A program made the translations under genes and the position numbers. The notes beneath the pieces were generated by a model, which ran no database searches, had not been told where the DNA came from, and saw only the letters and a list, made by a program, of their open reading frames with translations. 54,731 nt of DNA, taken from assembly GCA_037044905.1 (NCBI GenBank), contig JBAOKB010000137.1, forward strand, positions 1 through 54,731, in the 5' to 3' direction. Each line of letters begins with the position of its first letter. The stretch's first letter is position 1. The DNA is from Hortaea werneckii. Taxonomy: Eukaryota > Ascomycota > Dothideomycetes > Mycosphaerellales > Teratosphaeriaceae. Below are positions 1 through 9,350 of the stretch, in pieces.

Positions 1-3000
1 ATTGCTAAGGTTAAACGTAACTTGGTTTGTTCCCTGAACAGCACCTCCCAAACTCCTCTCCATCTCCCCCTCTACCCACCCCCACTCCCACTCCTTTCCC
101 TCCCTCTCTTCCCTCCCCCACATCCTTTGGCTGATTACCGCCCCTCCTATGTCCTCCATCACTCCCTTGTATTGGCATCCTGCCCCCGCAACTCCGCTTC
201 GCTGATATCCTGCCGTTTTACTCCCGCACGCCGCCGTCTTCTCTTCCCATCTTTGACATATGCTCTGCGGCACCCAGCAGAAATTGCACCCGCTGAATCG
301 AGCCATCTGTAGCCGCTTCATCCTCTTCTTCACTTCCGCCATCCTCTCCCCTGCCTCCTTCCCGTGCCCTCTGCACTCTTCCCACCCTCGAGCCCTTTTC
401 GCCCGTTGTATCTGCCCTTGCGCCCAGCACACCGAACACCCTACCTTCGTCCAATCCTCTAGCCTCTTCACCATCTCGTCTCTGTCTATCTCTCTGCTAG
501 CCCTCTCCGCTAACCTCGACCTCTTCTGCGCTTGCACTCTTTCTCCCTCTCTACTCATTCCTGTCCTCGCCTCGTTTATGCTTCGCTCCCTCTCCTCTCT
601 CTCTCCTATACTTCTTGCCCTCTTTAGCCCTCTTCCTTCCTTTGCTGCCTCTTCACACTCATCCCCAGCTTCGGCCAACCCTGACCCTGATTCTCCCTCG
701 TCGTCAACGTTGTCCGTACCTAACTCTGAGCCTCTCGGTGTTCCATCCTCGCTACCTTGTTCCATCGGCTCTGACCCTGACCCGTCTGCTTCCTCTTGCT
801 CCCTCCTTCTATGCTGCTGTGATGGAACGAACCCCCCTGTCCTCACTACAACCCTCGCCCTCCTTCCCGTTCTTGTTAACCCTCTACATACATCACACAC
901 TTTCTCTCCGTTCTCGCATCCGATCCTGTCCGCCCTCCCATCCATCTCCCTGTCTAACACAACCCTCCTACACTTCTCCCCTTCCAGATATTCGTGCATC
1001 CCCCTTTCCATCACGAATCCCTTCTCCAAGATTTTCCGACCCCCTACTGTGTTGTAGCCTCTCATTAAGATCGCCTCGCTTGCCTCTCCATCTCTTCCTG
1101 CCCTTCCACTTTCCTGTGCGTAATCCCTCACCAATTCCTTCACTCCCACGTGTACCACCACCCTGATGTGTGGTGCATCCACCCCCATTCCCATCGCTGT
1201 CGTCGCCGCGAACACTCTGTGCGTCCCCTTGACCAGCTGTTCCAGAATCTTCCTTTTCATTTCTTCGTCTCCGACCCTCCTGTAGTACACTGGACACCTC
1301 AGCACTTCTCCAATCTTCTTGCACTGCTCTACCCTCCGGCAGTACACTATGATCTGTCCCTCCTCGTGTTCTTCCAGTTTCTTTCTTACCAACTCCGCTA
1401 CCCTCTCCTCTTCTTCTCGCCGGTCGTACTCGACCACCTGGTAAGCGATGTTCCTCCTCGTCGTCGAGTCTCTTATCATCCGTACCGTCCTCTTCTCCAA
1501 GCCCATCGCTTCGAGCCAGCTCGACTCTTCCTTCGGTGGCAACGTTGCCGTGAGATACACCATCTGGCATCCCTTCCTGGCGAACTCCGCTAGCTCGAGC
1601 ACTTTCGGCCTCCATGTCTCTGTCGAGTCCAGAACGATGTGGCTCTCGTCGACTACTATCCTGTCTAGCTCTCCGGTAGCTAGCTTGTCGTTGATGAACC
1701 TGTTGAACGCCTTCGTTACTGCGCTCTCGGGTGTTACTAGCACGATCCTCGCGTGCCTGGCGCTCTGGTCGGGCCATCTCCCGGCGTTGAGTCCGATCTC
1801 CTTGCATCTCCTCTCTAGATCGCTCCTTAGCGATATCAACGGCACCACTACCACCGTCACCCCTCCGACTGAGCAGAATGCCGGTAGCATGAACATCAGA
1901 CTCTTGCCTCCTCCGGTCCTCATGACCATTACTACCTTCGGCTCGCCCGATACGATTGCCTTTAGCCCTTCCAGTTGTGAGCCTCTAAATGAAGCGTTCG
2001 GCCCCAGCATTTCCCTCAGACTCACGTTCAAGTCTGCCCTCCTCAACTTCGCCCACCTCTCTTCTTCTACCATCTTCCTGTATTTCTCCAGATCGATCGT
2101 CGGCTTTCCATTACCTGTCGCAGTGGACGGCCACCTGATGAAGTGGTGCCATGACACGCTCACCTTTCTGAACGATGCCTGCTCGGACTGCGTGCTGAAC
2201 GGGTTCTCTGTCGTCAAGATCCCGTAGATCAACTCTTCCATCCTTTTACTGTGTCCGGATTGCATCTGCCTATCTTCTGTTGTTACTCCTTCGTACAACC
2301 GATCGAGCTGTTTTGTCACTTCTTCCTCTGGGCAGTGTACCCTTTGGATGGCTGGGTATAGCTGCCTCCATGTCGACGGCGTTACAAAGAATCCGGCCTG
2401 GCATTTTGATAGCTCCCTCTTCATCACCCTCTTCAGCCTCTCTGTGTTCCAGAAGCCGTCTATGCTGAGTGCCTGCAGCTTGCCCTCTTTCGCTTTTCCT
2501 CCATTCCTCGGCCTGCTTCGCGCCTCCCTCCCACTGACCATCCGATCTCCTGCCGTTCCTTCGTCATCACCTCCATCCGCCTCGCTTTCACTGCTCGGGC
2601 TTGTGCTCGATTCGCTCTCGCTTCCTGAACTGCCCTCTTCCCCGTCGCTTTCCCTTCCTCCTTCTTCGCTCCCACTCTCCTCCTCCTCCCTGACTCCGTC
2701 GACCTCGCCTTCCCATTTCTTTTCCGGCTCCGGCTCCCACAGATATTTGCTGAAGTCGAACTCGCCCCTGACTTCCCACCTGAGCATGTGCACGAACGGT
2801 TCCACTAGCCACAAATGGTACACCAACAGCTTTCCCACCTCTTGCGGCAGATACCTGTGGATTATCTTCGCTTCGCCGCTCTTGCTGTAGCCTTTGTGGT
2901 AGCCCGTCACCAGCTCGACCATGCCATTGTCAACAAAAACACCCCTCTGCGCTCGCGCACTCTCTCCGTTCTCGGTCCTGATGCTGACAACTTCCGTCCC

Positions 3001-5022
3001 TCTGGCTGGAGCTCCCCCTGCCATGTGACACAACACTATCAGCTCCTCCTTGAACAGAGTCACCTCCCGGAAGTACTGCTCCACCTTGGTCGTGTTCCAC
3101 TTTAGCTCACTCCTGTCCCTCACTTCACTCATGTCGATATTTTGTAGAAAGTACTTGGTTATTCGGTCCTCTCTCATGGCCCGGCTCCACAACCACTTCC
3201 TGCTCTCCACGTCTTTCCCGTCCGGCCTCCTGACTCTGCCCAAGACTTCATCGTTTCTCTCATCGTCCAAGAAGCTCCAACCCTCGGTGAGATCGCTTGG
3301 GTTGTCGAACAGTCTGTCCAGATGCAAGATCGGCAGTTCCTCCTCTTGCTGTAAGAACATCAACCGCTTCGTGAGCCTCCCCAGACACCTTTCCCACAGC
3401 GAGTGTAGTGCATCTCTGAGATCTCCCATGCTGAAGCTGATCTTGTCGATGGCGACCTGTTGGCATCTGTTCATCCAAGTGACCCGTGCCCCGGCTTTCT
3501 CCGTGAACCTGATCCTCATTCCAAAAGTCTTCATGTGCAAGACCCTGTCCATCGGGCTCGCTGGTCCCCCGTATTCCTGAAGACACAACAGCCTGGGCAC
3601 CATATCGTGCACCCCTTCTACAATGCTGACCGCTTCTTTTCTCGCCTCACTCTCACCTATCCCGGCTCCGATCAGCCGGTCGATGTCGTCTTGCCTCTGC
3701 TTGTAAGCCATGAACACCACCAGAGCCTTACAGACCGTGACGATGGCCGCCAGCTTCGGCGTGAAGTTGAACACGCTTACCCATCCTGCGTCTTCGGTGT
3801 CCAAGCCGAGAACTGCCAATGCGGACAGAAAGCCGCTTTGGAACTCGTCGTCTAGCAGCTCCTGGTCGAGCATGCTGGCCCAGAAAAGAACGATGGACCA
3901 TTGTAACTCGTCTTCGCAGACCTTTCTGGCTCCCTTGTCTAGAGCGGCGGTCTCTCGTCTGGCGAGACTTTGCATTGCTCCCAGCCTCCTCGCTTGCCCA
4001 TCCGTCAACGTGTAGTCTGGCTTGTTCTCCCATGTCTGACTCCTCCAAAGATATCTCAGCATTGATACCCAGACCCTGGAGTATTTCTTCTTCGTACTGG
4101 CCTCGTGTTTGCTGTAGAATGGAGTCTCGTTGTTCGCGGCCCCGGTTTCCTTCCTGTTCACGTAGTGAAGAGCGGACCTTGGGATCGTCCGCGGACTGCT
4201 GACGTCCATGGCCTTCTTGATCACCCTGCCGGTCGCTCTGCAAGCTCTCTCGATCGCCTCCTCTTCTTCATCCACGCTCTCTATCCCCCGCTCGTCCGCC
4301 TCAAGCTTTGGCGCCGCACTTAGACTAGCCCGTAGCTCTTCTTTCTCAAACCCAGCCAGATGGTGAGCCCAGCTGGTGTGTTCCAGCCATGGATCCATTT
4401 CAGACCTGACATTGCTGACGTTCACCTTCCTGTGATGGTGCGCCTCCCGCAGCTTCCTCTTGAGTCCATCGGCTACCTCATCTGTCAACTTCTGCGCCCT
4501 GTCCTCGGGCTCGCAGCCATGACCGCCTCCTAGCATCCGTGGCGCTGGCGGTAGCACTTTAAAGAGCTTAGTCCACTGCGCATACTTGAAGAATCTCTGA
4601 CAGCAGTGACCTTCCGTGAACGGCTGGTTTGCGGCGGGTCGACTCCTCAAACTCCCTCGACCTCCTCTGCTTTTGGCGCTGTTCCAGCCGTGTTCCTTTC
4701 TACAGTGCGCCTCGATCCCCTTTTTACTCTCCCTCAGCAACCCGCACGCTTTGCACTGTGAGCATTGCTCGATGACCGGGCCGAGCTCCTGGATCGCTTC
4801 CTGTTCGGCGGCGGGGTACACGACGTCTTCTGACCTATAAGCGACGTGGTCGAGTTTTTCCACTTGTTCGATTATTCCTTTCCTAGTGCTCACTGTTAGC
4901 GTCTGGTGACTTTGGCTGAGATGCGCCTTGATTTGGTCTGGAACCACTGCAAACTTGCAATCTCTACAAACGATGATTTGAAAATTCTGGAAGTGTACGA
5001 ACAGACTCTCAAAAGCGTCCAT
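1..5022 (-). CDS. RecQ-family DNA helicase with N-terminal OrsD-like C2H2 fingers, 3' end outside the window
   Basis: One uninterrupted minus-strand frame of 1674 codons starts at the ATG at 5022-5020, 7 bp after an in-frame TAA (5031-5029), and stays open to base 1, so the C-terminus is missing. Two C2H2-like fingers lie at the N-terminus: C19, C22, H34, H39 and C87, C90, H106, H111, as in OrsD-type (DUF3505) fungal proteins. Helicase motifs follow: RTGGGKS near residue 1035 (about 1915), VVDESH near 1127 (about 1640), LTATLPP near 1155, and QESGRAGRDG near 1310 (about 1090). A cysteine set typical of the RecQ zinc-binding subdomain follows, then an acidic/basic low-complexity tail. The order matches the expanded, often telomere-linked helicases of fungi. 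ATP-dependent 3'-5' unwinding is expected. A middle segment (residues about 660-730) contains ARGTE, YHKG and IHRYLP. No introns are apparent. Confidence 0.9.
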   Translation of the reverse strand, partial: MDAFESLFVHFQNFQIIVCRDCKFAVVPDQIKAHLSQSHQTLTVSTRKGIIEQVEKLDHVAYRSEDVVYPAAEQEAIQELGPVIEQCSQCKACGLLRESKKGIEAHCRKEHGWNSAKSRGGRGSLRSRPAANQPFTEGHCCQRFFKYAQWTKLFKVLPPAPRMLGGGHGCEPEDRAQKLTDEVADGLKRKLREAHHHRKVNVSNVRSEMDPWLEHTSWAHHLAGFEKEELRASLSAAPKLEADERGIESVDEEEEAIERACRATGRVIKKAMDVSSPRTIPRSALHYVNRKETGAANNETPFYSKHEASTKKKYSRVWVSMLRYLWRSQTWENKPDYTLTDGQARRLGAMQSLARRETAALDKGARKVCEDELQWSIVLFWASMLDQELLDDEFQSGFLSALAVLGLDTEDAGWVSVFNFTPKLAAIVTVCKALVVFMAYKQRQDDIDRLIGAGIGESEARKEAVSIVEGVHDMVPRLLCLQEYGGPASPMDRVLHMKTFGMRIRFTEKAGARVTWMNRCQQVAIDKISFSMGDLRDALHSLWERCLGRLTKRLMFLQQEEELPILHLDRLFDNPSDLTEGWSFLDDERNDEVLGRVRRPDGKDVESRKWLWSRAMREDRITKYFLQNIDMSEVRDRSELKWNTTKVEQYFREVTLFKEELIVLCHMAGGAPARGTEVVSIRTENGESARAQRGVFVDNGMVELVTGYHKGYSKSGEAKIIHRYLPQEVGKLLVYHLWLVEPFVHMLRWEVRGEFDFSKYLWEPEPEKKWEGEVDGVREEEESGSEEGGRESDGEEGSSGSESESSTSPSSESEADGGDDEGTAGDRMVSGREARSRPRNGGKAKEGKLQALSIDGFWNTERLKRVMKRELSKCQAGFFVTPSTWRQLYPAIQRVHCPEEEVTKQLDRLYEGVTTEDRQMQSGHSKRMEELIYGILTTENPFSTQSEQASFRKVSVSWHHFIRWPSTATGNGKPTIDLEKYRKMVEEERWAKLRRADLNVSLREMLGPNASFRGSQLEGLKAIVSGEPKVVMVMRTGGGKSLMFMLPAFCSVGGVTVVVVPLISLRSDLERRCKEIGLNAGRWPDQSARHARIVLVTPESAVTKAFNRFINDKLATGELDRIVVDESHIVLDSTETWRPKVLELAEFARKGCQMVYLTATLPPKEESSWLEAMGLEKRTVRMIRDSTTRRNIAYQVVEYDRREEEERVAELVRKKLEEHEEGQIIVYCRRVEQCKKIGEVLRCPVYYRRVGDEEMKRKILEQLVKGTHRVFAATTAMGMGVDAPHIRVVVHVGVKELVRDYAQESGRAGRDGEASEAILMRGYNTVGGRKILEKGFVMERGMHEYLEGEKCRRVVLDREMDGRADRIGCENGEKVCDVCRGLTRTGRRARVVVRTGGFVPSQQHRRREQEEADGSGSEPMEQGSEDGTPRGSELGTDNVDDEGESGSGLAEAGDECEEAAKEGRGLKRARSIGEREERERSINEARTGMSREGERVQAQKRSRLAERASREIDRDEMVKRLEDWTKVGCSVCWAQGQIQRAKRARGWEECRGHGKEAGERMAEVKKRMKRLQMARFSGCNFCWVPQSICQRWEEKTAACGSKTAGYQRSGVAGAGCQYKGVMEDIGGAVISQRMWGREEREGKEWEWGWVEGEMERSLGGAVQGTNQVTFNLSN

Positions 5023-5580
5023 GGTGTATTAGCTGTCGAGCAACGTGTCTGTCCTGATGTTTCGGTCGGCGGCCTCGCCTGGGCTCAGCTGCACCGACCC
5101 CTGTCACAGAATTTTCGCGATCCCTGTCGCGATGGCGCGGTCACACATGATGGGGTTGAACGTTAGCTACATGCTACAAGAGTCGGTGGTCTTGCTGGGT
5201 GCTTTTCTGCACCTTTGTTGGTGTATTTCTATCTACCCTACCTCTTCGCGAGCGTCCAGCCTGCGCTTCCGGCGGTCCCTCAATTCCAGCCGAACCGCCG
5301 TTACGCCCGCCGACCCTAACCCTAAGCCTTTGCGAGCGGAACTTCACACAGAATGTCGGGATTTTCGAACCGCGATAACAATTCACCACGCGGGTCTCCC
5401 GCTCCGATGTTGAAAACTCACGAGTAAAGTGCCTACGGATTGGAAACTCACCGAGTTTGAAACGATTCCGACCGGTACTTTTCATTCCTTCTGCCCCCGG
5501 TTTTTCATGGAATCTGCCCCCTCCGGCGAATTCGGTGGCCCGTGCCCCCCACGCATTATCATGGAATCCGCCCCGGATTC
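5023..5580. promoter_or_regulatory. Upstream region of the helicase gene with telomere-like motif and short direct repeats
   Basis: This GC-rich stretch separates the helicase start from RIP island 1 and should hold the helicase promoter. It contains CCCTAACCCTAA at 5314-5325, two adjoining copies of the common telomere unit. CATGGAATCYGCCCC occurs at 5506-5520 and again at 5560-5574. The related pair GAAAACTCACGAG and GAAACTCACCGAG lies near 5412-5460. No coding frame here looks real. Two telomere units alone do not prove a telomeric origin. Confidence 0.5.
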
Positions 5581-5592
5581 TTTGAAGGATTG

Positions 5593-7990
5593 AGGGTAGG
5601 CGTATTCTTTTACTAGAAGAGTATTATAGATAGTATCCTAGTAGTAATTAACTAAGAGTATAGGTTTTAGGCTAGATTTTACCTAGTATAAGCTTCTAAG
5701 GTATACTAGATAGTTATAGAAGGTTTTAGCTCTCCTATCCTATTTTAGTAGCTTCTATTCCCTTAGTCCTAATAGTTCTAGGTTAGACCTTACTTAGGAA
5801 CTTATAGAGAGCGTATCTACTAGTCTAGCTATTAGAACTTAAATAGAGACTCTTTTACTCTTAAGGTAGAATCCTTCTCTCGATTATATATTCTTTACTA
5901 ATTCTTATATAGTCTGCGCGTAAGCTAACTTAGCTTCTAGCCTCTCTTGTCTATAGTATAGCTACTAGATAAACTCTTATAGTTTAGCTACTATAGCTTT
6001 ATATAGTAATATAATATCTTCTAAGGAAGATAATCTAGAGTCTAGTATAAGACTATTATTAGGCTAGTCTAGGTTTATAATAATTAAACTTAATATTATA
6101 GGAATATAACATATATATAGAAGTATCTTATATATATTTAATAAGTTTAATAGAGGAGAGAGAAATAGATACGCTAGCCTCCTAGTAGAAAGTCTTAGTA
6201 TATACTAAGTATCTTAGGTATAGTAGTATCTATACTCTACTTTAGGCCTTACCTATTATAGTTAAACTATAAATAGCAAAGTTAGTAAGGATAACTAAGG
6301 CTATAGTATAATAAGCTAGTTAGGCCTACCTCTATAGAGAGTACTAACTAGTCGATTCCTATAATGTCGCTTATAGATATACTCTACTATAATATTTTAG
6401 TTACTAAAAAGTCTTCTATTATATAGTATCTAGTTATCGTATCTAGTAGAGAAGTTTCTTCTATAATTAGTATATCTATTATATAGCTATTTCCTTATTA
6501 GAGTTAGATAGAAATCTACTTTATAAGAGAGCTATTTATCTTTATTACTTACTCTCTTATTTTTATAAGGTAGTCGTCCTTCGCTCTATAGAGACTATAC
6601 TAAAATTTGTAGGAGTAATAGATATCCTAAGTATTCTAGGAAAGGTAGGTAATAGTATAGGAAGTAGTAGAGGTAATTAGATTTTTAAAGTATCTAAGTT
6701 AGCTATAGTCTAAGTAATAATAAGCAATAGTATTAATCTAGTAACAGATTTATTCTAGTAGTAGTCTATATATATCTATAATTATGTCCTTCTCTCTCTC
6801 TATATCCTAAAGTCTCTCTTATATCCTCTAATAGTAAGTAGAGGCTAAGTTCCCTATAATAATATAATATTATCTTTAGAATATTCTAATAGTTAGAATA
6901 ATCTAATATTAAACTAATTACTATTAGAATAATCTAAGGTTAAAAGACTTAAGAGACCTAGGGTTAAAGTAACTAGAGGTCTAAGATAAGGGTATTTATA
7001 ATTTAAATAAGAGTATATATAGCTATTAGAATAATATAATTATCTTTAATTAAAATTAACTTAAGAACCTAGGATAGTATAACTAAAATCCTAAGTTAAA
7101 GTAACCTAAGTTAAAGTAACTATAATTAAAGTAACCTTAAGTTAAAATAACCTTAAGTTAAAGTAATCTAAGTTAAAGGAACTTCTATTAGAATAAGCTA
7201 GCTATTTTAATAAGACATTTTATAGGCTAAATTTAGTAAAAGTACTTACTAGAGTAACTATAACTACTATACTATCTATATTATTAAGTTTACTATAAAG
7301 GTTTTCTCCTCTTATATAAATAGCTAGCTTGTCTCTTTAAAAGAATATTTAGAAGTAATAGAGGTAAGTAAATTAGAGAAGTTAGAATAAGTAAATATAG
7401 CTTTTCTATAATAAATAAGTCTTACTATAACCTAATCTAGACCCTAGGCCTACTTCTAACCTAAAATTTGCCTATAGTAAGTTATAGTATAGTACTCTAC
7501 TATAGTAAGTAGGAGGCAAATATATACTAAGGTAGAAGGTACTAGGTTATCCCTTATTCTATAGGTATAGGTCCCTATACTAATTACTACTTGCCCTATT
7601 ACTATTTTTATTATCTATCTCCTAGGACTATATATTATAATAGGTAGGTTATTATAACGTAAAAACTTCGTTATTATAACTAGACGACATAATATATAGT
7701 AATGTAGTAACTGTCTCTAGCGGCTTATAAAGCTTAGGACTTAAGAGAGTTATTAGTCTTAGTATAACGGAGCGCGTACATTTTCCTAGTGTAGTATATG
7801 TCGCTAGCCTATAGAGAGTAGGAAGTCTAGGGGATCTTTATAATCTCTGTTAATAAACTACTATAAGTATCTAAGCTAGTTAGACTAACCTCTATGCTTA
7901 AACCTTTTTCGTTGCGTAAGGTAGAAAACATACGCATCTTTGTTAACGCTACTGTTTCCTCTATACTAACGCATACCTTCGAAACTATGT
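5593..7990. repeat. AT-rich RIP-mutated island 1, no intact gene
   Basis: Composition changes abruptly near 5590 from GC-rich to strongly AT-rich, dominated by TA, CTA and TAG words, and recovers near 7900-8000. CpA and TpG, the dinucleotides consumed by RIP, are nearly absent: none occurs in 5593-5914. Stops crowd all six frames. RIP acts on duplicated DNA, so this is probably a mutated transposon or other repeat copy, but nothing of the original element can be recognised and no terminal repeats were found by eye. The one internal structure noted is a short tandem array near 7.1 kb. Confidence 0.85.
7091..7182. repeat. Six-copy 15-16 bp tandem repeat inside RIP island 1
   Basis: Six head-to-tail units follow the consensus CTAAGTTAAAGTAAC. 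The first two (7091-7105 and 7106-7120) are identical, and the rest differ at one to three positions or by one inserted T. Similar GGTTAAAAGAC and GGTTAAAGTAAC words occur at about 6940-6975, so the array may once have been longer. Confidence 0.8.
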
Positions 7991-8154
7991 AGCCAACTAC
8001 TAGAAGTTACAGAATGACGACTACTTTGATTAAGGCTTTGCCTACAATGCAGCCCGGCTTAGCCCATGCCCCCTCGGCGAGTTCGCAAGCGATGTAGCCG
8101 GTGCAGTTCGGCGCCAACGCTTTAGTAGCTGACCTCTCTTCGGGCGGTATCGAA

Positions 8155-9032
8155 ATGCTCGGCATCCCAAGAATTGAGGATCCCTTCCAGAAGCGTAGGT
8201 GGCAGCTGGAGCACATGGCTGGCGCCTTCAGAGTGTTTGCCCGCAAAGGTTTCACCGAAGGCACGAGCGGCCATATCAGCCTTCGTGATCCAGTGCAGCC
8301 AAATACCTTTTGGATCAATCCGTAAGCCAGCAGTGTTGGATGCGCAAGGAAGATGTACAAACTAATGCTCGCGATAGTCTGGGCGTCCACTTTGGAATGC
8401 TCAAAGCCTCCGATATGGTTCAGATTGACGAGGAAGGGCAAGTGATTGGAGGCAACATAGCTGCCGTCAACGCCGCAGGCTTCAAAATTCATGGCGCCAT
8501 CCACAAAGCAAGGCCAGAGCTCAACGCAGCATGCCACTGTCACTCTCCAGCTGGGAAAGCCTGGTCCACTTTCGGCAGGCCGCTAGATATCATCAATCAG
8601 GATACGTGCAACTTCTACGGCATCCAGGCTGTGTATGCGTCATTTGGTGGTGTCGTACTAAGTGACGAAGAGGGCGAGAACATTGCTAAATGTTTAGGAG
8701 ACAAAGCCCGTGTTGCGGTCCTCCAAAACCATGGGCTCATTACTGCAGGATCAACAGTCGACGAGGCGGCTTACCTCTTCACTCTTATGGAACAGTCTTG
8801 TAAAATTCAGATAATGGCAGAGAGCACCGGCATTCCTAAGAAACACATTGGCCATGAGGAGGCAGAGTATACCTCTCGCGTGAACGCAGATCCTGTAAGC
8901 CTTCAAAGGAGTTAAATAACAGGCACTTTCGCTAATTTGCACCCACAGGAGGTATTGTATACGGAGTTCCAACCTGATTTCAAATATGACATCTGGAAGT
9001 CGAATGGTGAGCTCTGCGAGGGATTGTTGTAA
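8155..9032 (+). CDS. Class II aldolase/adducin-domain protein, 5' end damaged
   Basis: Three exons join in frame: 8155-8321, 8378-8894 and 8949-9032, with introns of 56 and 54 bp (GTAAG donors, TAG and CAG acceptors). This gives 255 residues. The class II aldolase/adducin fold is shown by GTSGHISLRDP, TFWINP joined to LGVHFG across the first intron, metal-binding histidines in CHCHSPAG, and QNHGLITAG. Fungal members of this family are mostly uncharacterised; sugar-phosphate or 2-oxoacid aldol cleavage is the family-level expectation. The same frame extends upstream to an ATG at 8047 but is cut by TAG at 8095-8097, so the first usable ATG is at 8155, just before the domain. Island 1 ends immediately upstream. 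It is tail-to-tail with the amine oxidase gene. Confidence 0.75.
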
Positions 9033-9350
9033 CAGTTGGCGTGGATGATACTTCTAAGGAGAAGCCATTCGCTCCCTCCTTGCTATTCTATGTACATACT
9101 GCACGGTAGAAATGTACTTGTTACCGAATGCGGGGCTCCTTTGAAATCTTTGATGGCCAACTACTGCCATGGCTCTTTCTCGCCCAATAGTTTCCCGAGG
9201 AGGTATCTTTAGCAGAGGCAGGCGCAAAGGGGGCGTGTGAGCGGGTCCGTAACTCGGTAGATCTAATAAGAAATACATAGGGTGGATACATAGTACAGCA
9301 GACTATCCACCTATTACTAAACTTCAAGACGAGGGAAGAAGTGTCGCATC
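9033..9350. other. Tail-to-tail intergenic spacer
   Basis: This is 318 bp between the stop codons of the class II aldolase and the convergent amine oxidase gene. It should hold both 3' ends. No other signal was recognised. Confidence 0.6.

Noticed and set aside
968..1807. 279-codon Arg/Glu-rich minus-strand frame
   Set aside because: It is an out-of-frame shadow of the RecQ helicase, whose motifs I, II and VI lie in the other minus frame across the same bases.
22..4323. Series of plus-strand Ser/Leu/Pro-rich frames
   Set aside because: They are antisense to the helicase; composition is that expected from the complement of a purine-rich coding strand, with no domains.
5314..5325. Telomere or chromosome end at this point
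   Set aside because: Only two CCCTAA units, flanked on both sides by unique sequence and genes; at most an interstitial remnant.
5593..7990. CRISPR-like or centromeric repeat array in the AT-rich block
   Set aside because: No regularly spaced direct repeats apart from one short tandem array; CpA/TpG depletion is better explained by RIP.
8007..8543. 178-codon minus-strand frame
   Set aside because: Antisense to the class II aldolase, whose conserved residues and splice sites are on the plus strand.
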